Assembly (NCBI GenBank): GCA_024276075.1
Contig: JAJRXX010000025.1
Coordinates: 1-64,000, forward strand
Length of the DNA: 64,000 nucleotides
Direction: 5' to 3'
Source: Planctomycetota bacterium
GTDB taxonomy: Bacteria > Planctomycetota > Phycisphaerae > Phycisphaerales > Phycisphaeraceae
Part shown: piece after piece, positions 1 through 7,964 of the stretch
Position numbering within the stretch: the stretch's first letter is position 1
How the letters are laid out: every line of letters starts with the position of its first letter
Program-made: the position numbers and the translations under genes
Notes under the pieces: generated by a model
The model's input: the letters and a program-made list of their open reading frames with translations, nothing else
Database searches by the model: none
What the model was told of the DNA's origin: nothing

Positions 1-85
1 CGGCTGCACGTCGCCACACCGTCAGCCAGGATCGACCGCTCGACCTTGTCCATCAGCCAGCGTGACGGCGTGGCGACGTGCAGCC
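1..85. repeat. 24-bp inverted repeat at the window edge
   Basis: Bases 1-24 are the reverse complement of 62-85 with one mismatch, separated by 37 bases. The arms lie inside the open frame of the partial glycosyltransferase. It may be a chance palindrome in coding sequence or a fold-back at an assembly edge. Confidence 0.6.
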
Positions 86-761
86 GGCAACGGCGGTAGA
101 TATCACGCTTGATCGACCAGTTCGTTGCGGTGCGGTCGCGCCCGACGCGCATGGGCAGACCCAAATAGGGACATTGCCCGCAGCCGGTTTGCCAACGTTC
201 GCAGTCGAGCGAGTGCGCGCAGTGGCCCGCCAGCAGCCACGCGTCGTGGAGCGTCAAGACCGTCGGGACCGATTGGCTCAAACGGGGCAGGAAACGCAGG
301 TCGAAATATCCGCCGTGTAGGTTGTGCAGGTGGACCAATCCCGCCCCAGGCTCTGTCAGTTTCAGTAAGCGGTGTGTACCCGGGAAGCAAAAGTCCTCAG
401 CACCACGCAGATAATTGATCACCCGCATCGGTTCAGCCAAGGCCTTAACAGCCACCCGTATCCGATCGCGATGCGCAAACCGTTTCGCGACACCGCTCCA
501 TGCACGCCACCAGGGGCTCCGGGGTAATTCGATTACGCCGGGCCGATCCGTGAATTTCCTGCCCACAGCAAAGGTCGAGCAGACCCCCCGCCCAAGCGCC
601 GCGTCGTGCAGAGCACCAGCAAATTGCTCCGCACCGCCGCCGTGGTCCATCGTATTGACCTGCATCAGCACCCGATCGGCATCAGCGGGTGGCCGGGTCG
701 GGGACGACGTTTGCTCGCCTCGAATCGCGGTGACGCTGGGGTTTTGAATGGTCTTGGCCAT
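1..761 (-). CDS. Glycosyltransferase (GT4-like), N-terminal part, cut by window edge
   Basis: Reading the minus strand from ATG at 761 gives an open frame of 253 codons with no stop to the window edge. It contains VLMQVNTMDHGGGAEQFA near residue 30, then TLHDAWLLAGHCAHS followed by the Cys-rich CERWQTGCGQCP, and SRWLMDKVERS close to the edge. This is the pattern of GT4-type polysaccharide glycosyltransferases, in which the acceptor-side half precedes a Cys-rich loop; the C-terminal nucleotide-sugar half lies outside the window. It is divergent from the GT2 gene at 1084 and probably belongs to the same exopolysaccharide locus. The last 85 bases form an inverted repeat (listed separately), so the final residues should be treated with care. 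Confidence 0.82.
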   Translation of the reverse strand, partial: MAKTIQNPSVTAIRGEQTSSPTRPPADADRVLMQVNTMDHGGGAEQFAGALHDAALGRGVCSTFAVGRKFTDRPGVIELPRSPWWRAWSGVAKRFAHRDRIRVAVKALAEPMRVINYLRGAEDFCFPGTHRLLKLTEPGAGLVHLHNLHGGYFDLRFLPRLSQSVPTVLTLHDAWLLAGHCAHSLDCERWQTGCGQCPYLGLPMRVGRDRTATNWSIKRDIYRRCRLHVATPSRWLMDKVERSILADGVATCS

Positions 762-880
762 GCATCGAGTCTCGTAGCTGTCCGAGGGGGAAACGAGGGG
801 GCATTTTCAGTCAGCGGGCAGCATCATCCGCCCAGCGATGGTTATGATAATGCTTCTGGATAATGCCCTCCGTTTGGCAC

Positions 881-912
881 CCACTTAGCCACGGGTGATC
901 ACACCCGTGATA
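881..912 (+). repeat. R1 palindromic intergenic repeat
   Basis: CCACTTAGCCACGGGTGATC followed by ACACCCGTG is one copy of a dispersed palindrome (CCACGGGTG / CACCCGTGG) also found at 5211, 6510, 39426, 48559 and 59176. It lies in the 762-1083 gap between divergent glycosyltransferase genes. The rest of that gap holds two further small palindromes (around 927-944, GTCCGGGC/GCCCGGAC, and 968-983, GTCCGC/GCGGAC-like) and no gene that I can support. Confidence 0.7.
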
Positions 913-1083
913 CCACACCCCGTAGGTCCGGGCCCGCCCGGACAAGTACCCGTGTAGGGTCCGCTGTACGGACCGCATGTGGAGAGCCAATCGGCGTAAA
1001 ATAGAACCTTTCGAGGCTTTGGATTTAGGGGATTTAATCTGTCGCCCGACAAGCAAAAACGTAGTACCCCCGTCAGCGTAAGC

Positions 1084-2115
1084 GTGGTGATGCCCGTGTA
1101 CAACGGCCAAGCGTTTCTCACTCGGGCGCTCGACAGCATTTGTGCTCAGACCTATCGGGACCTGGAGGTGGTGGTCGTCAACGACGGGTCAACAGACGAC
1201 ACAGCTCAGATACTCGATGCGTACCAGCGGAAAGACTCACGGGTACGCGTGTGCCACCAAGATAACCAAGGCTTGGCCGATGCGTTGAATCGCAGTTGCC
1301 GTCTGGCTCGCGGCACGTATCTAGCTCGCATGGATTCGGACGACATCGCCTATCCAAACCGGATTGCTCGACAGGTCGATTACCTGCACCGGTACCAACG
1401 TATCGCGGTGGTGGGCACGCAGGCTCGGTTGGTGTCCAGCGATGGCAAACCCAGCACGTTCGTCACGCGTGAACCTGTGTCGCCCGCAGCGGTACGACGG
1501 CGGCTCCCCGACGGCAACGTCCTGGTACACCCCAGCGTCATAATGCGGCGTGAAGCATACGAACAGACCACAGGCTATCGGCGGGCGGTCGCGCCAGCGG
1601 AGGACTACGACCTGTGGCTCAGAATCGCTCAGCGACACGACATTGCCAATCTCCCCGACACCCTGCTCGACTACGCGGTGCACCCCGGACAGGCATCGTC
1701 AAAGATGCTTCGTCAGCAGGTGTTCGGGGCGCTGGCGGCACGGCTGGCAGCACGAAATAGACAGCGCGACCACCTCGACCATGTCGACAAAGTCGAGCGT
1801 GACGACCTGGATCGATTGGGTGCATCGGAAGGCCAAATCGAGCGTGCGTATATCCAGGGTTGCGTCGAAATGGCCAATAAAACCTGGACGGTGGGCGATC
1901 ATTCCTACGCGTTCTCGCTGCTCGACGCGGTATCTGCTAATGGGCTATCGTCCTCGGGGATACGCAGGCTGCGCAGCGAACGCCTGTGGCTGTCGGCTAA
2001 GCATGCACGCGCGCAGGGGCTACGTGTGGTGTGTTGCCAACGGGTCATCGGGGCCTGCCTTGCGCACCCAGCCGCGGCTGTCCGGGTATGGCGGCGGTGG
2101 GGGTATCGAGGATGA
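1084..2115 (+). CDS. Glycosyltransferase family 2
   Basis: 343 residues from GTG 1084. The N-terminus is the GT-A nucleotide-binding fold: VVMPVYNGQAFLTRALDSI, VVVNDGSTDDTAQIL near residue 35, and the metal-binding LARMDSDDIAYPNRI (DxD type) near residue 80. Such enzymes transfer a sugar from a nucleotide donor to a growing, usually lipid-linked, glycan at the inner face of the membrane. The start is uncertain: no ribosome site precedes GTG 1084, the frame stays open back to a TAA at 997, and upstream codons read TPVSVS, the usual beginning of the first beta strand. AGGGGA at 1027-1032 sits 6 bases before an in-frame CTG at 1039, which could be a non-standard start. The 3' end overlaps the next gene by ATGA. 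Confidence 0.88.
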   Translation: MVMPVYNGQAFLTRALDSICAQTYRDLEVVVVNDGSTDDTAQILDAYQRKDSRVRVCHQDNQGLADALNRSCRLARGTYLARMDSDDIAYPNRIARQVDYLHRYQRIAVVGTQARLVSSDGKPSTFVTREPVSPAAVRRRLPDGNVLVHPSVIMRREAYEQTTGYRRAVAPAEDYDLWLRIAQRHDIANLPDTLLDYAVHPGQASSKMLRQQVFGALAARLAARNRQRDHLDHVDKVERDDLDRLGASEGQIERAYIQGCVEMANKTWTVGDHSYAFSLLDAVSANGLSSSGIRRLRSERLWLSAKHARAQGLRVVCCQRVIGACLAHPAAAVRVWRRWGYRG

Positions 2116-3269
2116 AAAACCCCAACGTGCTATTCGTATTCCGACGCAACCGGGCGCAGATGATCGCCGATTACCAAGCCGGCACCGGTCCCGACGATAT
2201 GCTCTACGGCTTTAATCGGATACCGCGCAACCGTTACGATCTTGATTTTATCGAGGGTAATGAGTTTAAGCCTACGCTTGGGCGACTCACGTGGAAGCCC
2301 ATCGAGCACTGGCTTGCCAGCCGAGTAGGAATGGGGTTTACACAGCCGCTTGTCCATGAGCATTCCGTTGCGATCAACCGTGCCGACGTGATCGTAGCGA
2401 CCGTTGATGCGTGCGCGTTGCCTCTTTTACGCTGGCGTGCAAAGGGTCGGCTCCGTGCGCCTGTGATCGCAATCAGCCAGGGTTTAGCGGATCGTATCGG
2501 CGTGATTGATCAGCAGGGGGTTGTGGATCGCCGGATCGCTGAGCTTTACCGTCGGTACTACCAGGCTGCGGATTGGGTCGTGGTGCTGGGGCAAGGCGCG
2601 GTTGTGCCTACGCAAGAGGTGCTGGGGTTGTCGCCTGATAAAATCACTCATATACCGTTCGGTATCGACGAGTCGTTCTGGTCGCCGGGCTTGGCAGCAC
2701 AAAACACCAGCGGCGGGGCATACGTGCTGTGCGTGGGCAGTGACCCGGGACGCGATTACAAGACGTTGTTGCGGGCAATGCGTGGCCTGAACATCCTGGT
2801 GAAAATCGTGACGCGTCTCCCGGTCGAGTCGTCTAGCCTGATCGAGGTCGGATCGAATTACAGCGACGTCGAGTTGCGTTCGCTGTATCAATCGGCACGA
2901 TTTGTCGTGACACCGCTGCGTGACGTGTCGCAGCCTTCAGGCCAGAGCGCGACGCTTCAGGCTATGGCTTGCGGCAAGCCGGTCATCCTCACACGCACAC
3001 GCGGGTTGTGGGACACCGCCATGATGCGTGATGGTGATAGCTGTTTACTGGTTAATCCCGGAGACGCAGCGGGCCTTGGGCGGGCCATCGAAAATTTGTG
3101 GAACGACCCGGCTCAGGTCCAACGGCTGGGCACCCGAGCCAGGGGCGCGGTCTTGTCCCACGCCAAGAGCAGTGACTTCGCGGCGAAGATGCTTTCGCTT
3201 ATCGACGAGGTATTTCAGATGTCAAACGCCGCAAAAAACGAGGCCACACCATCCGTATTGACGGTTTAA
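2112..3269 (+). CDS. Glycosyltransferase family 4
   Basis: 385 residues. The start at ATG 2112 is chosen because it overlaps the upstream TGA as ATGA, giving translational coupling; a longer frame from 2031 would run deep into the GT2 gene. The C-terminal half has the GT-B signature: HIPFGIDESFWSP near residue 195, VLCVGSDPGRDYKTLLRAM, then SGQSATLQAMACGKPVILT near residue 285, corresponding to the E-x7-E-like donor-binding loop of GT4 enzymes although the first acidic position is replaced. It ends exactly where an E5 repeat begins (TAA at 3267-3269). Acceptor and sugar cannot be told from sequence. Confidence 0.85.
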   Translation: MKNPNVLFVFRRNRAQMIADYQAGTGPDDMLYGFNRIPRNRYDLDFIEGNEFKPTLGRLTWKPIEHWLASRVGMGFTQPLVHEHSVAINRADVIVATVDACALPLLRWRAKGRLRAPVIAISQGLADRIGVIDQQGVVDRRIAELYRRYYQAADWVVVLGQGAVVPTQEVLGLSPDKITHIPFGIDESFWSPGLAAQNTSGGAYVLCVGSDPGRDYKTLLRAMRGLNILVKIVTRLPVESSSLIEVGSNYSDVELRSLYQSARFVVTPLRDVSQPSGQSATLQAMACGKPVILTRTRGLWDTAMMRDGDSCLLVNPGDAAGLGRAIENLWNDPAQVQRLGTRARGAVLSHAKSSDFAAKMLSLIDEVFQMSNAAKNEATPSVLTV

Positions 3270-3374
3270 TACCAATCAAGATTAATACTTGCGCGGCATC
3301 TGCGAACGCGAAAACAGGGCAGACAATAACTTACATCTTTTACAACGCGCTAGAACTATACGCAATGCGTATAA
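3268..3374 (-). repeat. E5 intergenic element, copy A
   Basis: About 107 bp, starting at the stop of the preceding glycosyltransferase with TAATACCAATCAAGATTAAT and ending with the palindrome ATACGCAATGCGTAT next to the following methyltransferase. Internal blocks (GCGAACGCGAA, CAGACAATAACTTACATC, ACAACGCGCTAGAA) match copies at 13829-13936 and 12612-12844. It fills the whole gap between two genes and contributes an in-frame ATG at 3365 that I do not take as the real start. Confidence 0.8.
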
Positions 3375-3388
3375 TTGGGGCACACGCC

Positions 3389-4120
3389 ATGACGCCTAAC
3401 AAGATTCGGTCTATAGCCCGCACAGCTCAGTCGATCGAGATAAGCACCGCGTGGACATCTCAGATTACGTCCTCGACGCTCTGTCATGAATCCTTACAAC
3501 TGCTCGTGGCGCTGGTTCGTGATAGGCGTCCTACGCGGATACTTGAGCTTGGCGGGGGGGTCTCGACGGCTGGTTTGGCAGGTGAACTCGACGCTCTACC
3601 AGCGACGACGCTGCTGTCGTGTGACCACTCGTCACATTATTTGGGTTTGAGCCGGGAACAGGTCGGCAGCCATCCCCGGGTCCGTTTCCTCCATGCACCC
3701 CTGGAGTTGTATCGGTTTGCCGGCAAGCGATTCGTGACGTACGGCGGCGGCTTTGACGAGGCGATCGCGGCGGGTGGGCCTTATGATATGGTCCTCGTGG
3801 ATGGTCCGCCTGGGTATGAATTTGGTCGTGAAGCCGCATTGTACCGTGTCGCGCCGTACCTCAGTGATGTGGCGATCATCTTGCTCGACGATAGCGCGCG
3901 TGAGCCGGAGCAGCAGGCGATGCATCAATGGAAACGGGTCTGGGCAGACCGGTTTTGGGCGGTCCATTTTCCTCAGTACAAAAAAGGATTCAGCGTGATC
4001 GTCTTGAGAGACGCCAGTCGGATAGGACGACCTCGTTTTGGGGTGGTCAATCGGCTACGCAGCTATCGGGCCACAAGGTTGAGCATGGCCAGCCCGAATC
4101 TAAAAGGCGACCCCGCGTGA
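3389..4120 (+). CDS. Class I SAM-dependent methyltransferase
   Basis: 243 residues from ATG 3389 (MTPNKIRS). An in-frame ATG at 3365 lies inside the E5 repeat and is less likely. Motif I is RILELGGGVSTAGLAGEL near residue 50; MVLVDGPPGYEFGREAALY near residue 133 is the post-motif acidic strand followed by a GPPG loop, seen in a family of methyltransferases common in polysaccharide clusters. No TM segment or signal peptide is visible, so it is probably cytoplasmic. The stop overlaps the next start as GTGA at 4117-4120, supporting coupled translation with the downstream glycosyltransferase. O-methylation of a sugar or a lipid-linked intermediate is an inference from position. Confidence 0.8.
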   Translation: MTPNKIRSIARTAQSIEISTAWTSQITSSTLCHESLQLLVALVRDRRPTRILELGGGVSTAGLAGELDALPATTLLSCDHSSHYLGLSREQVGSHPRVRFLHAPLELYRFAGKRFVTYGGGFDEAIAAGGPYDMVLVDGPPGYEFGREAALYRVAPYLSDVAIILLDDSAREPEQQAMHQWKRVWADRFWAVHFPQYKKGFSVIVLRDASRIGRPRFGVVNRLRSYRATRLSMASPNLKGDPA

Positions 4121-5181
4121 AGATCAGCATCGGCATCAACCTAAAACAGGGGCCCTGGGGCGGGGGGAATCTGTTCGGTAAATCGTTGTCGGAATTTCTC
4201 CGTGAGCAGGGCTGCCGCGTGTGTTTCGACCTGCGCCCTACCGACTTGGACTTGATCCTACTATTCGATCCGCGTCCGGGGTCTACCAGTGCCAGCTACG
4301 ACGACCGTGCGGTCTGTCGGTACCTCGTTCGTAAAAATCCTAATGCGGTCGTACTGCACCGTGTTAATGAGTGTGACGAGCGGAAAAATACTTCGGGCAT
4401 TAATCGCGTGCTCGCGCGGGCCAGTTCGCGCGCCGATCATACTGTATTCATCAGCGAGTACCTGCGAGAGCTATTTGCTCACCGTGGCGACGGGGCGCTT
4501 CATAACAGTGTGATCCACAACGGCGCCGACACCTCGGTATTTCACGCCCGGGGCCAGCAGCCATGGGACGGCCGATCCAAGCTGCGGGTAGCCACCCACC
4601 ACTGGGCCGGGCATTGGATGAAGGGGTTTGATATCTATCAGAAATTCGATCGGTTGCTCGGTCAGCCGGGATACAGCGATCGGTTGGAATTTACCTATAT
4701 CGGCAACACACCTGTGGATTTCACCTTTCAGCATGCCAAGCACATCCAGCCCCTACATGGCCACGCGTTGGCACAAGAGTTGAGAACACATCATCTGTAC
4801 CTGACCGCTTCTCAAAATGAGCCTGCGGGTATGCACCACATCGAGGCTGCGATGTGTGGTCTTCCATTGTTGTACCGACTAAGCGGGGCACTGCCGGAGT
4901 ATTGTCGAGGTCACGGCATCGGTTTTGACACGCACAATTGGCCCGAACGCTTGGAACACGCGACCCAGCAGTACGACACGCTCCACGACGCGATGCGGTC
5001 GTATTCGTTTACCGCACAGCGGATGTGCCGTGCATACTTCAAACTCATGAAAGAAATGGTGGCCCGTCGCCGTGAATTGATTGCCCAACGCCAGCGGGCG
5101 GCCCTGTGGCGCGGTGCACTAGGTGGATGGGGAAACGCCGTCCGCGTCGTGGCTCGTCGCCGCCTGCGGCAGCATGAGTAA
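4117..5181 (+). CDS. Glycosyltransferase family 4
   Basis: 354 residues from GTG 4117, overlapping the methyltransferase stop by four bases. The N-terminus VKISIGINLKQGPWGGGNLF fits an alpha/beta strand with the Gly-rich acceptor loop. VIHNGADTSVFH near residue 130 and NEPAGMHHIEAAMCGLPLLYRLSGALPEYC near residue 232 are the GT-B C-domain landmarks. A long Arg-rich C-terminal helix follows. It is co-directional with its neighbours at 2112-4120 and probably part of the same transcript. Confidence 0.82.
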   Translation: MKISIGINLKQGPWGGGNLFGKSLSEFLREQGCRVCFDLRPTDLDLILLFDPRPGSTSASYDDRAVCRYLVRKNPNAVVLHRVNECDERKNTSGINRVLARASSRADHTVFISEYLRELFAHRGDGALHNSVIHNGADTSVFHARGQQPWDGRSKLRVATHHWAGHWMKGFDIYQKFDRLLGQPGYSDRLEFTYIGNTPVDFTFQHAKHIQPLHGHALAQELRTHHLYLTASQNEPAGMHHIEAAMCGLPLLYRLSGALPEYCRGHGIGFDTHNWPERLEHATQQYDTLHDAMRSYSFTAQRMCRAYFKLMKEMVARRRELIAQRQRAALWRGALGGWGNAVRVVARRRLRQHE

Positions 5182-5210
5182 GCCTTTAACAAGAATGTCT
5201 TTAAAGTATC

Positions 5211-5252
5211 CTATTTAGCCACGGGTGATCACATCCGTGGCATTCGGCACCG
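5211..5252 (+). repeat. R1 palindromic intergenic repeat
   Basis: TATTTAGCCACGGGTGATCA then CATCCGTGGCATTCGGCACC, the same module and orientation as at 881 and 6510. It lies in the short gap between two co-directional glycosyltransferase genes. Confidence 0.75.
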
Positions 5253-5313
5253 CTCGCTATGCGTCGTTCTACACCGCACAGCACGAGTCGAGGAATTGGG
5301 AGCATTTCGTTTG

Positions 5314-6456
5314 ATGACCGTTAATGGCATTGCATGTCGCGCGAAGTCGATCCGGTACGCCGTGGCAGGCCGGTTCGCGCCACCCTACTCGCAGCTCTAC
5401 CTGGTCACGGACGACGCTAACTGGGTCTTAAAACAAGAAATGCAGGAGGTGGCCGGCATCGCCGGGCAGCTAGGTATCAGGAACCGGGTGGTCACAGGCG
5501 TCAATAGAGTGCCTCGCCAAGCGACATTCCATAGCTCGCAGCACATCCTGATCAGAAATGACCTGACCCGGTTGGCAGGCTCACGTATCGGTCTAGCGTA
5601 TTTCCACGGATTACCCGCGACGGGCAATGACGCCTTTGACCGCTGCTATGAGCAACTGTGTCGTCACCACAAGACGATTGATCGTGTCCAAGTATCACAC
5701 ACCCAGATGCGCGACGTGATTCTCGAATCCGGCATCTCACCCGACAAGGTCCACCTGATCCGCATCGCGATTAATACGGACCACTTCCCGTTCCAGACAC
5801 CGCAGTCCAAACGAGCAGCACGCGATGATTTGGGCTTGCCGCAGTCGGCGGTGATCGTTGGATCATTCCAAAAAGACGGCAACGGCTGGGGCGAAGGCCT
5901 TGAGCCCAAGCGAATCAAAGGGCCCGACGTGCTCTGCGACGCCCTAACCATCCTCAAGCAACGGGTCCCGGAACTGCATGTCCTGCTCACCGGACCGGCG
6001 CGGGGCTACGTCAAACGAAGGCTCGATCAAGTAAATATCCCCTACACGCACCGGTATCCCCGCCGCTACAGCCAGGTGGGACGCTTCTATCAGGCGCTCG
6101 ACGCCTATATGGTCGCTTCGCGCCAAGAGGGCGGCCCCAAAGCGATCTTCGAAGCCATGTCCTCAGGCGTGCCGATCATCTCCACACGTGTGGGACAGGC
6201 AATGGACGTCGTCGAGCACGGAGTCAACGGCTCGATGGTCGAGTCGGAAGACGCCCAAGGATTGGCGCATTGGACACACGTGGCCGTAAGCGGTCAACAC
6301 GACGCCATGCTGGCCGCAGGTCGCACGACCGCATTGCGGAACACCTATCATTCGCAGGTGCCGTTGTGGGCGAAGCTGTTCAACGGTTTTGCGGCCTCCG
6401 GCACCGCCACGTGTCACCGCGACGAGCCGCGACCGTCAGGGAGCGGTCCCAGGTGA
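5314..6456 (+). CDS. Glycosyltransferase family 4
   Basis: About 380 residues. ATG 5314 is preferred because GGGAGC at 5298-5303 lies 10 bases upstream; TTG codons at 5296 and 5311 are alternatives. The C-domain shows SAVIVGSFQKDG, then ARGYVKRRLDQ and SRQEGGPKAIFEAMSSGVPI, the E-x7-E donor-site motif of GT4, followed by STRVGQAMDVVEHGVNG. The last residues, DEPRPSGSGPR, are encoded by an R3 intergenic repeat that has run into the gene, so the native C-terminus may once have been shorter or different. The donor is unknown. Confidence 0.85.
   Translation: MTVNGIACRAKSIRYAVAGRFAPPYSQLYLVTDDANWVLKQEMQEVAGIAGQLGIRNRVVTGVNRVPRQATFHSSQHILIRNDLTRLAGSRIGLAYFHGLPATGNDAFDRCYEQLCRHHKTIDRVQVSHTQMRDVILESGISPDKVHLIRIAINTDHFPFQTPQSKRAARDDLGLPQSAVIVGSFQKDGNGWGEGLEPKRIKGPDVLCDALTILKQRVPELHVLLTGPARGYVKRRLDQVNIPYTHRYPRRYSQVGRFYQALDAYMVASRQEGGPKAIFEAMSSGVPIISTRVGQAMDVVEHGVNGSMVESEDAQGLAHWTHVAVSGQHDAMLAAGRTTALRNTYHSQVPLWAKLFNGFAASGTATCHRDEPRPSGSGPR
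6421..6450 (+). repeat. R3 repeat module, inside the 3' end of a glycosyltransferase gene
   Basis: GACGAGCCGCGACCGTCAGG GAGCGGTCCC matches 34951-34980 and, inverted, 39506-39536. Here it is read through as the C-terminal residues of the gene ending at 6456. An R1 module follows at 6510, i.e. the same R3/R1 order as the inverted composites at 39422 and 48559. Confidence 0.75.
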
Positions 6457-6509
6457 GGGTTGAGTCAACTGCAACCAAAAGTCGTGTACCTGGCATGGGT
6501 ACTACCACC

Positions 6510-6550
6510 CCACTTAGCCACGGGTGACCACACCCGTGGCATCCGGCACC
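6510..6550 (+). repeat. R1 palindromic intergenic repeat
   Basis: CCACTTAGCCACGGGTGACC ACACCCGTGGCATCCGGCACC. One of six R1 copies in the window. It lies in the gap between convergent genes (a glycosyltransferase and gmd), where its hairpin could also act on transcript ends. Confidence 0.75.
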
Positions 6551-6575
6551 GCCGACCGCCATCGACACGACCCGG

Positions 6576-6605
6576 AATGTGGCGAGGCCTCACCACACAG
6601 CCGCG
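6576..6605 (+). repeat. R5 direct repeat, copy 1
   Basis: AATGTGGCGAGGCCTCACCA CACAGCCGCG recurs at 6770-6799 with one mismatch. Its core GTGGCGAGGCCTCACCAC is a near-perfect palindrome. The two copies bracket an R4 palindrome and the first MITE. Confidence 0.7.
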
Positions 6606-6610
6606 TCGGG

Positions 6611-6635
6611 TGGCACGGGTTGCTTGCAACCCGTG
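6611..6635. repeat. R4 palindromic repeat
   Basis: TGGCACGGGTTGCTTGCAAC CCGTG: CACGGGTTGC pairs with GCAACCCGTG. Further copies lie at 12716-12748 and 21112-21147. Confidence 0.7.
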
Positions 6636-6663
6636 TGCCGTTGGTGCCCCGCGCGCGACGACC

Positions 6664-6768
6664 TAGAGCACCTTGCATAAATAATCGCCATGTCAGTTCT
6701 GGAGTAGGGCAGGTCATTGACCTGCCTTCTTCTTGGGGAGATGGAGAATAATGACGCAAGTTGCTCTA
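6664..6768 (+). mobile_element. 105-bp MITE-like element, copy 1
   Basis: Starts TAGAGCACCTTGCATAAATA and ends ATGACGCAAGTTGCTCTA, imperfect terminal inverted repeats of about 20 bases. It carries the internal palindrome GGCAGGTCATTGACCTGCC. Compared base by base with 39563-39667 (inverted), 104 of 105 positions agree. It has no coding capacity, so any movement would need a transposase acting in trans; none is visible in this window. Confidence 0.75.
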
Positions 6769-6769
6769 A

Positions 6770-6799
6770 AATGTGGCGAGGCCTCATCACACAGCCGCG
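6770..6799 (+). repeat. R5 direct repeat, copy 2, overlapping the gmd 3' end
   Basis: AATGTGGCGAGGCCTCATCA CACAGCCGCG. It starts two bases after the MITE end and runs into gmd on the opposite strand, where it supplies the TGA stop and the last Ala-Ala-Val residues. Confidence 0.7.
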
Positions 6800-7794
6800 G
6801 CAACGTCGTGTCGGCTATACCGCTTAAGGTCAGCTTCCACCATCTCCCGGACCAGCTCGTCGAAACCGATACGCTGCTCCCAGCCCAGCACCCGTTTAGC
6901 TTTCGACGCATCGCCCCGCAGGACGTGTTCCTCAGCAGGGCGGTAGAAACGCGAGTCGATCTTGACGTGCTCACGCCAGTCGAGCCCGACGTGGTCGAAT
7001 GCTGTTTCGCAGAACGCTTGCACGGTGTGCGTTTGGCCCGTGGCGATCACGTAGTCGTCGGGGGTGTCTTGTTGGAGCATCAGCCACATCGCCCGGACGT
7101 AGTCGCTCGCGTGACCCCAGTCGCGGTGGGCGTGGAGGTTGCCCAGTTGTAGCGTATCGATCTGGCCGAGCTTGATGCGGGCCACGTGGCTGCTGATCTT
7201 CCGGGTGACGAATTCCATACCCCGTCTGGGTGATTCATGGTTGTAGAGGATGCCGCAACTCGCGTGTAGGCCGTACGCCTCACGGTAGTTCCGCGTCATC
7301 TCGTAGCCCGCGGATTTCGAGATGCCGTACGCCGACCGGGGGTGGAAGGGCGTCGTCTCATCTTGCGGGACCTGCGTCACCCGCCCGAATATTTCCGATG
7401 ACGCAGCGAAATAGAATCGGCAATCCGGCGCGCCCTCCAGCACGGACGACAGCATGTAATGCACGCCATTGACGTTGGTGTTGATCGTCGTGAATTCGTC
7501 TTCAAACGAGTAGCTCACGAACGACTCAGCCGCCAGGTGGTAGCATTCGTCGGGTTGGATGCGGTGAATGGTCTTGTACAGGGACGGATACGATCCCAGC
7601 GACGCGGTGTGCAGGTGTAGCCGGTCAGCGATGTGCCGGATCCGGTGCATGCGTGTGTCGGGGTCTTCGATCGCCACTCGCCGAACGAACCCATGCACCT
7701 CATACCCTTGCTCAACCAACCACTCCGCTAAATAAGACCCGTCTTGGCCGGTGATTCCGGTTATCAGCGCCTTTTTAGGTGTCTTTTTAGGCAT
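6787..7794 (-). CDS. gmd: GDP-mannose 4,6-dehydratase
   Basis: 335 residues, the usual length of the short-form enzyme. Short-chain dehydrogenase fold with ALITGITGQDGSYLAEWL (NADP-binding Gly motif) near residue 9, HLAAESFVSYSFE, the catalytic YGISKSAGYEMTRNYREAYG (Y-x3-K), and NHESPRRGMEFVTRKIS, the Gmd-specific substrate loop. It converts GDP-D-mannose to GDP-4-keto-6-deoxy-D-mannose, precursor of fucose, rhamnose and perosamine donors, in the cytoplasm. It is on the strand opposite to the surrounding glycosyltransferases. No reductase or epimerase that would use the product is visible here. The extreme C-terminus is repeat-derived. Confidence 0.95.
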   Translation of the reverse strand: MPKKTPKKALITGITGQDGSYLAEWLVEQGYEVHGFVRRVAIEDPDTRMHRIRHIADRLHLHTASLGSYPSLYKTIHRIQPDECYHLAAESFVSYSFEDEFTTINTNVNGVHYMLSSVLEGAPDCRFYFAASSEIFGRVTQVPQDETTPFHPRSAYGISKSAGYEMTRNYREAYGLHASCGILYNHESPRRGMEFVTRKISSHVARIKLGQIDTLQLGNLHAHRDWGHASDYVRAMWLMLQQDTPDDYVIATGQTHTVQAFCETAFDHVGLDWREHVKIDSRFYRPAEEHVLRGDASKAKRVLGWEQRIGFDELVREMVEADLKRYSRHDVAAAV

Positions 7795-7964
7795 TGCTCA
7801 CAGCCCGATTTGGGTGGTCGACAGATACGAAGCCAGAGCACGTTAAATCGTTGGCTATAACCGTCAACCGGTTCTAGGAATAGCTGCGGCGCAGGATACC
7901 AGATTGCTAAGCGATCTGTAGCGGTTGCCCCGAGTACCGCGAGGGTGCAGTATATTCTTTAGTT

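Noticed and set aside
16-761. Pseudogene interpretation of the left-edge glycosyltransferase
   Set aside because: The frame is uninterrupted from ATG 761 to the edge with a normal domain order; it is simply cut by the window.
1550-2215. 221-codon frame on the plus strand over the GT2 gene
   Set aside because: Out-of-frame shadow of the glycosyltransferase; peptide is Arg/Ser-rich low-complexity.
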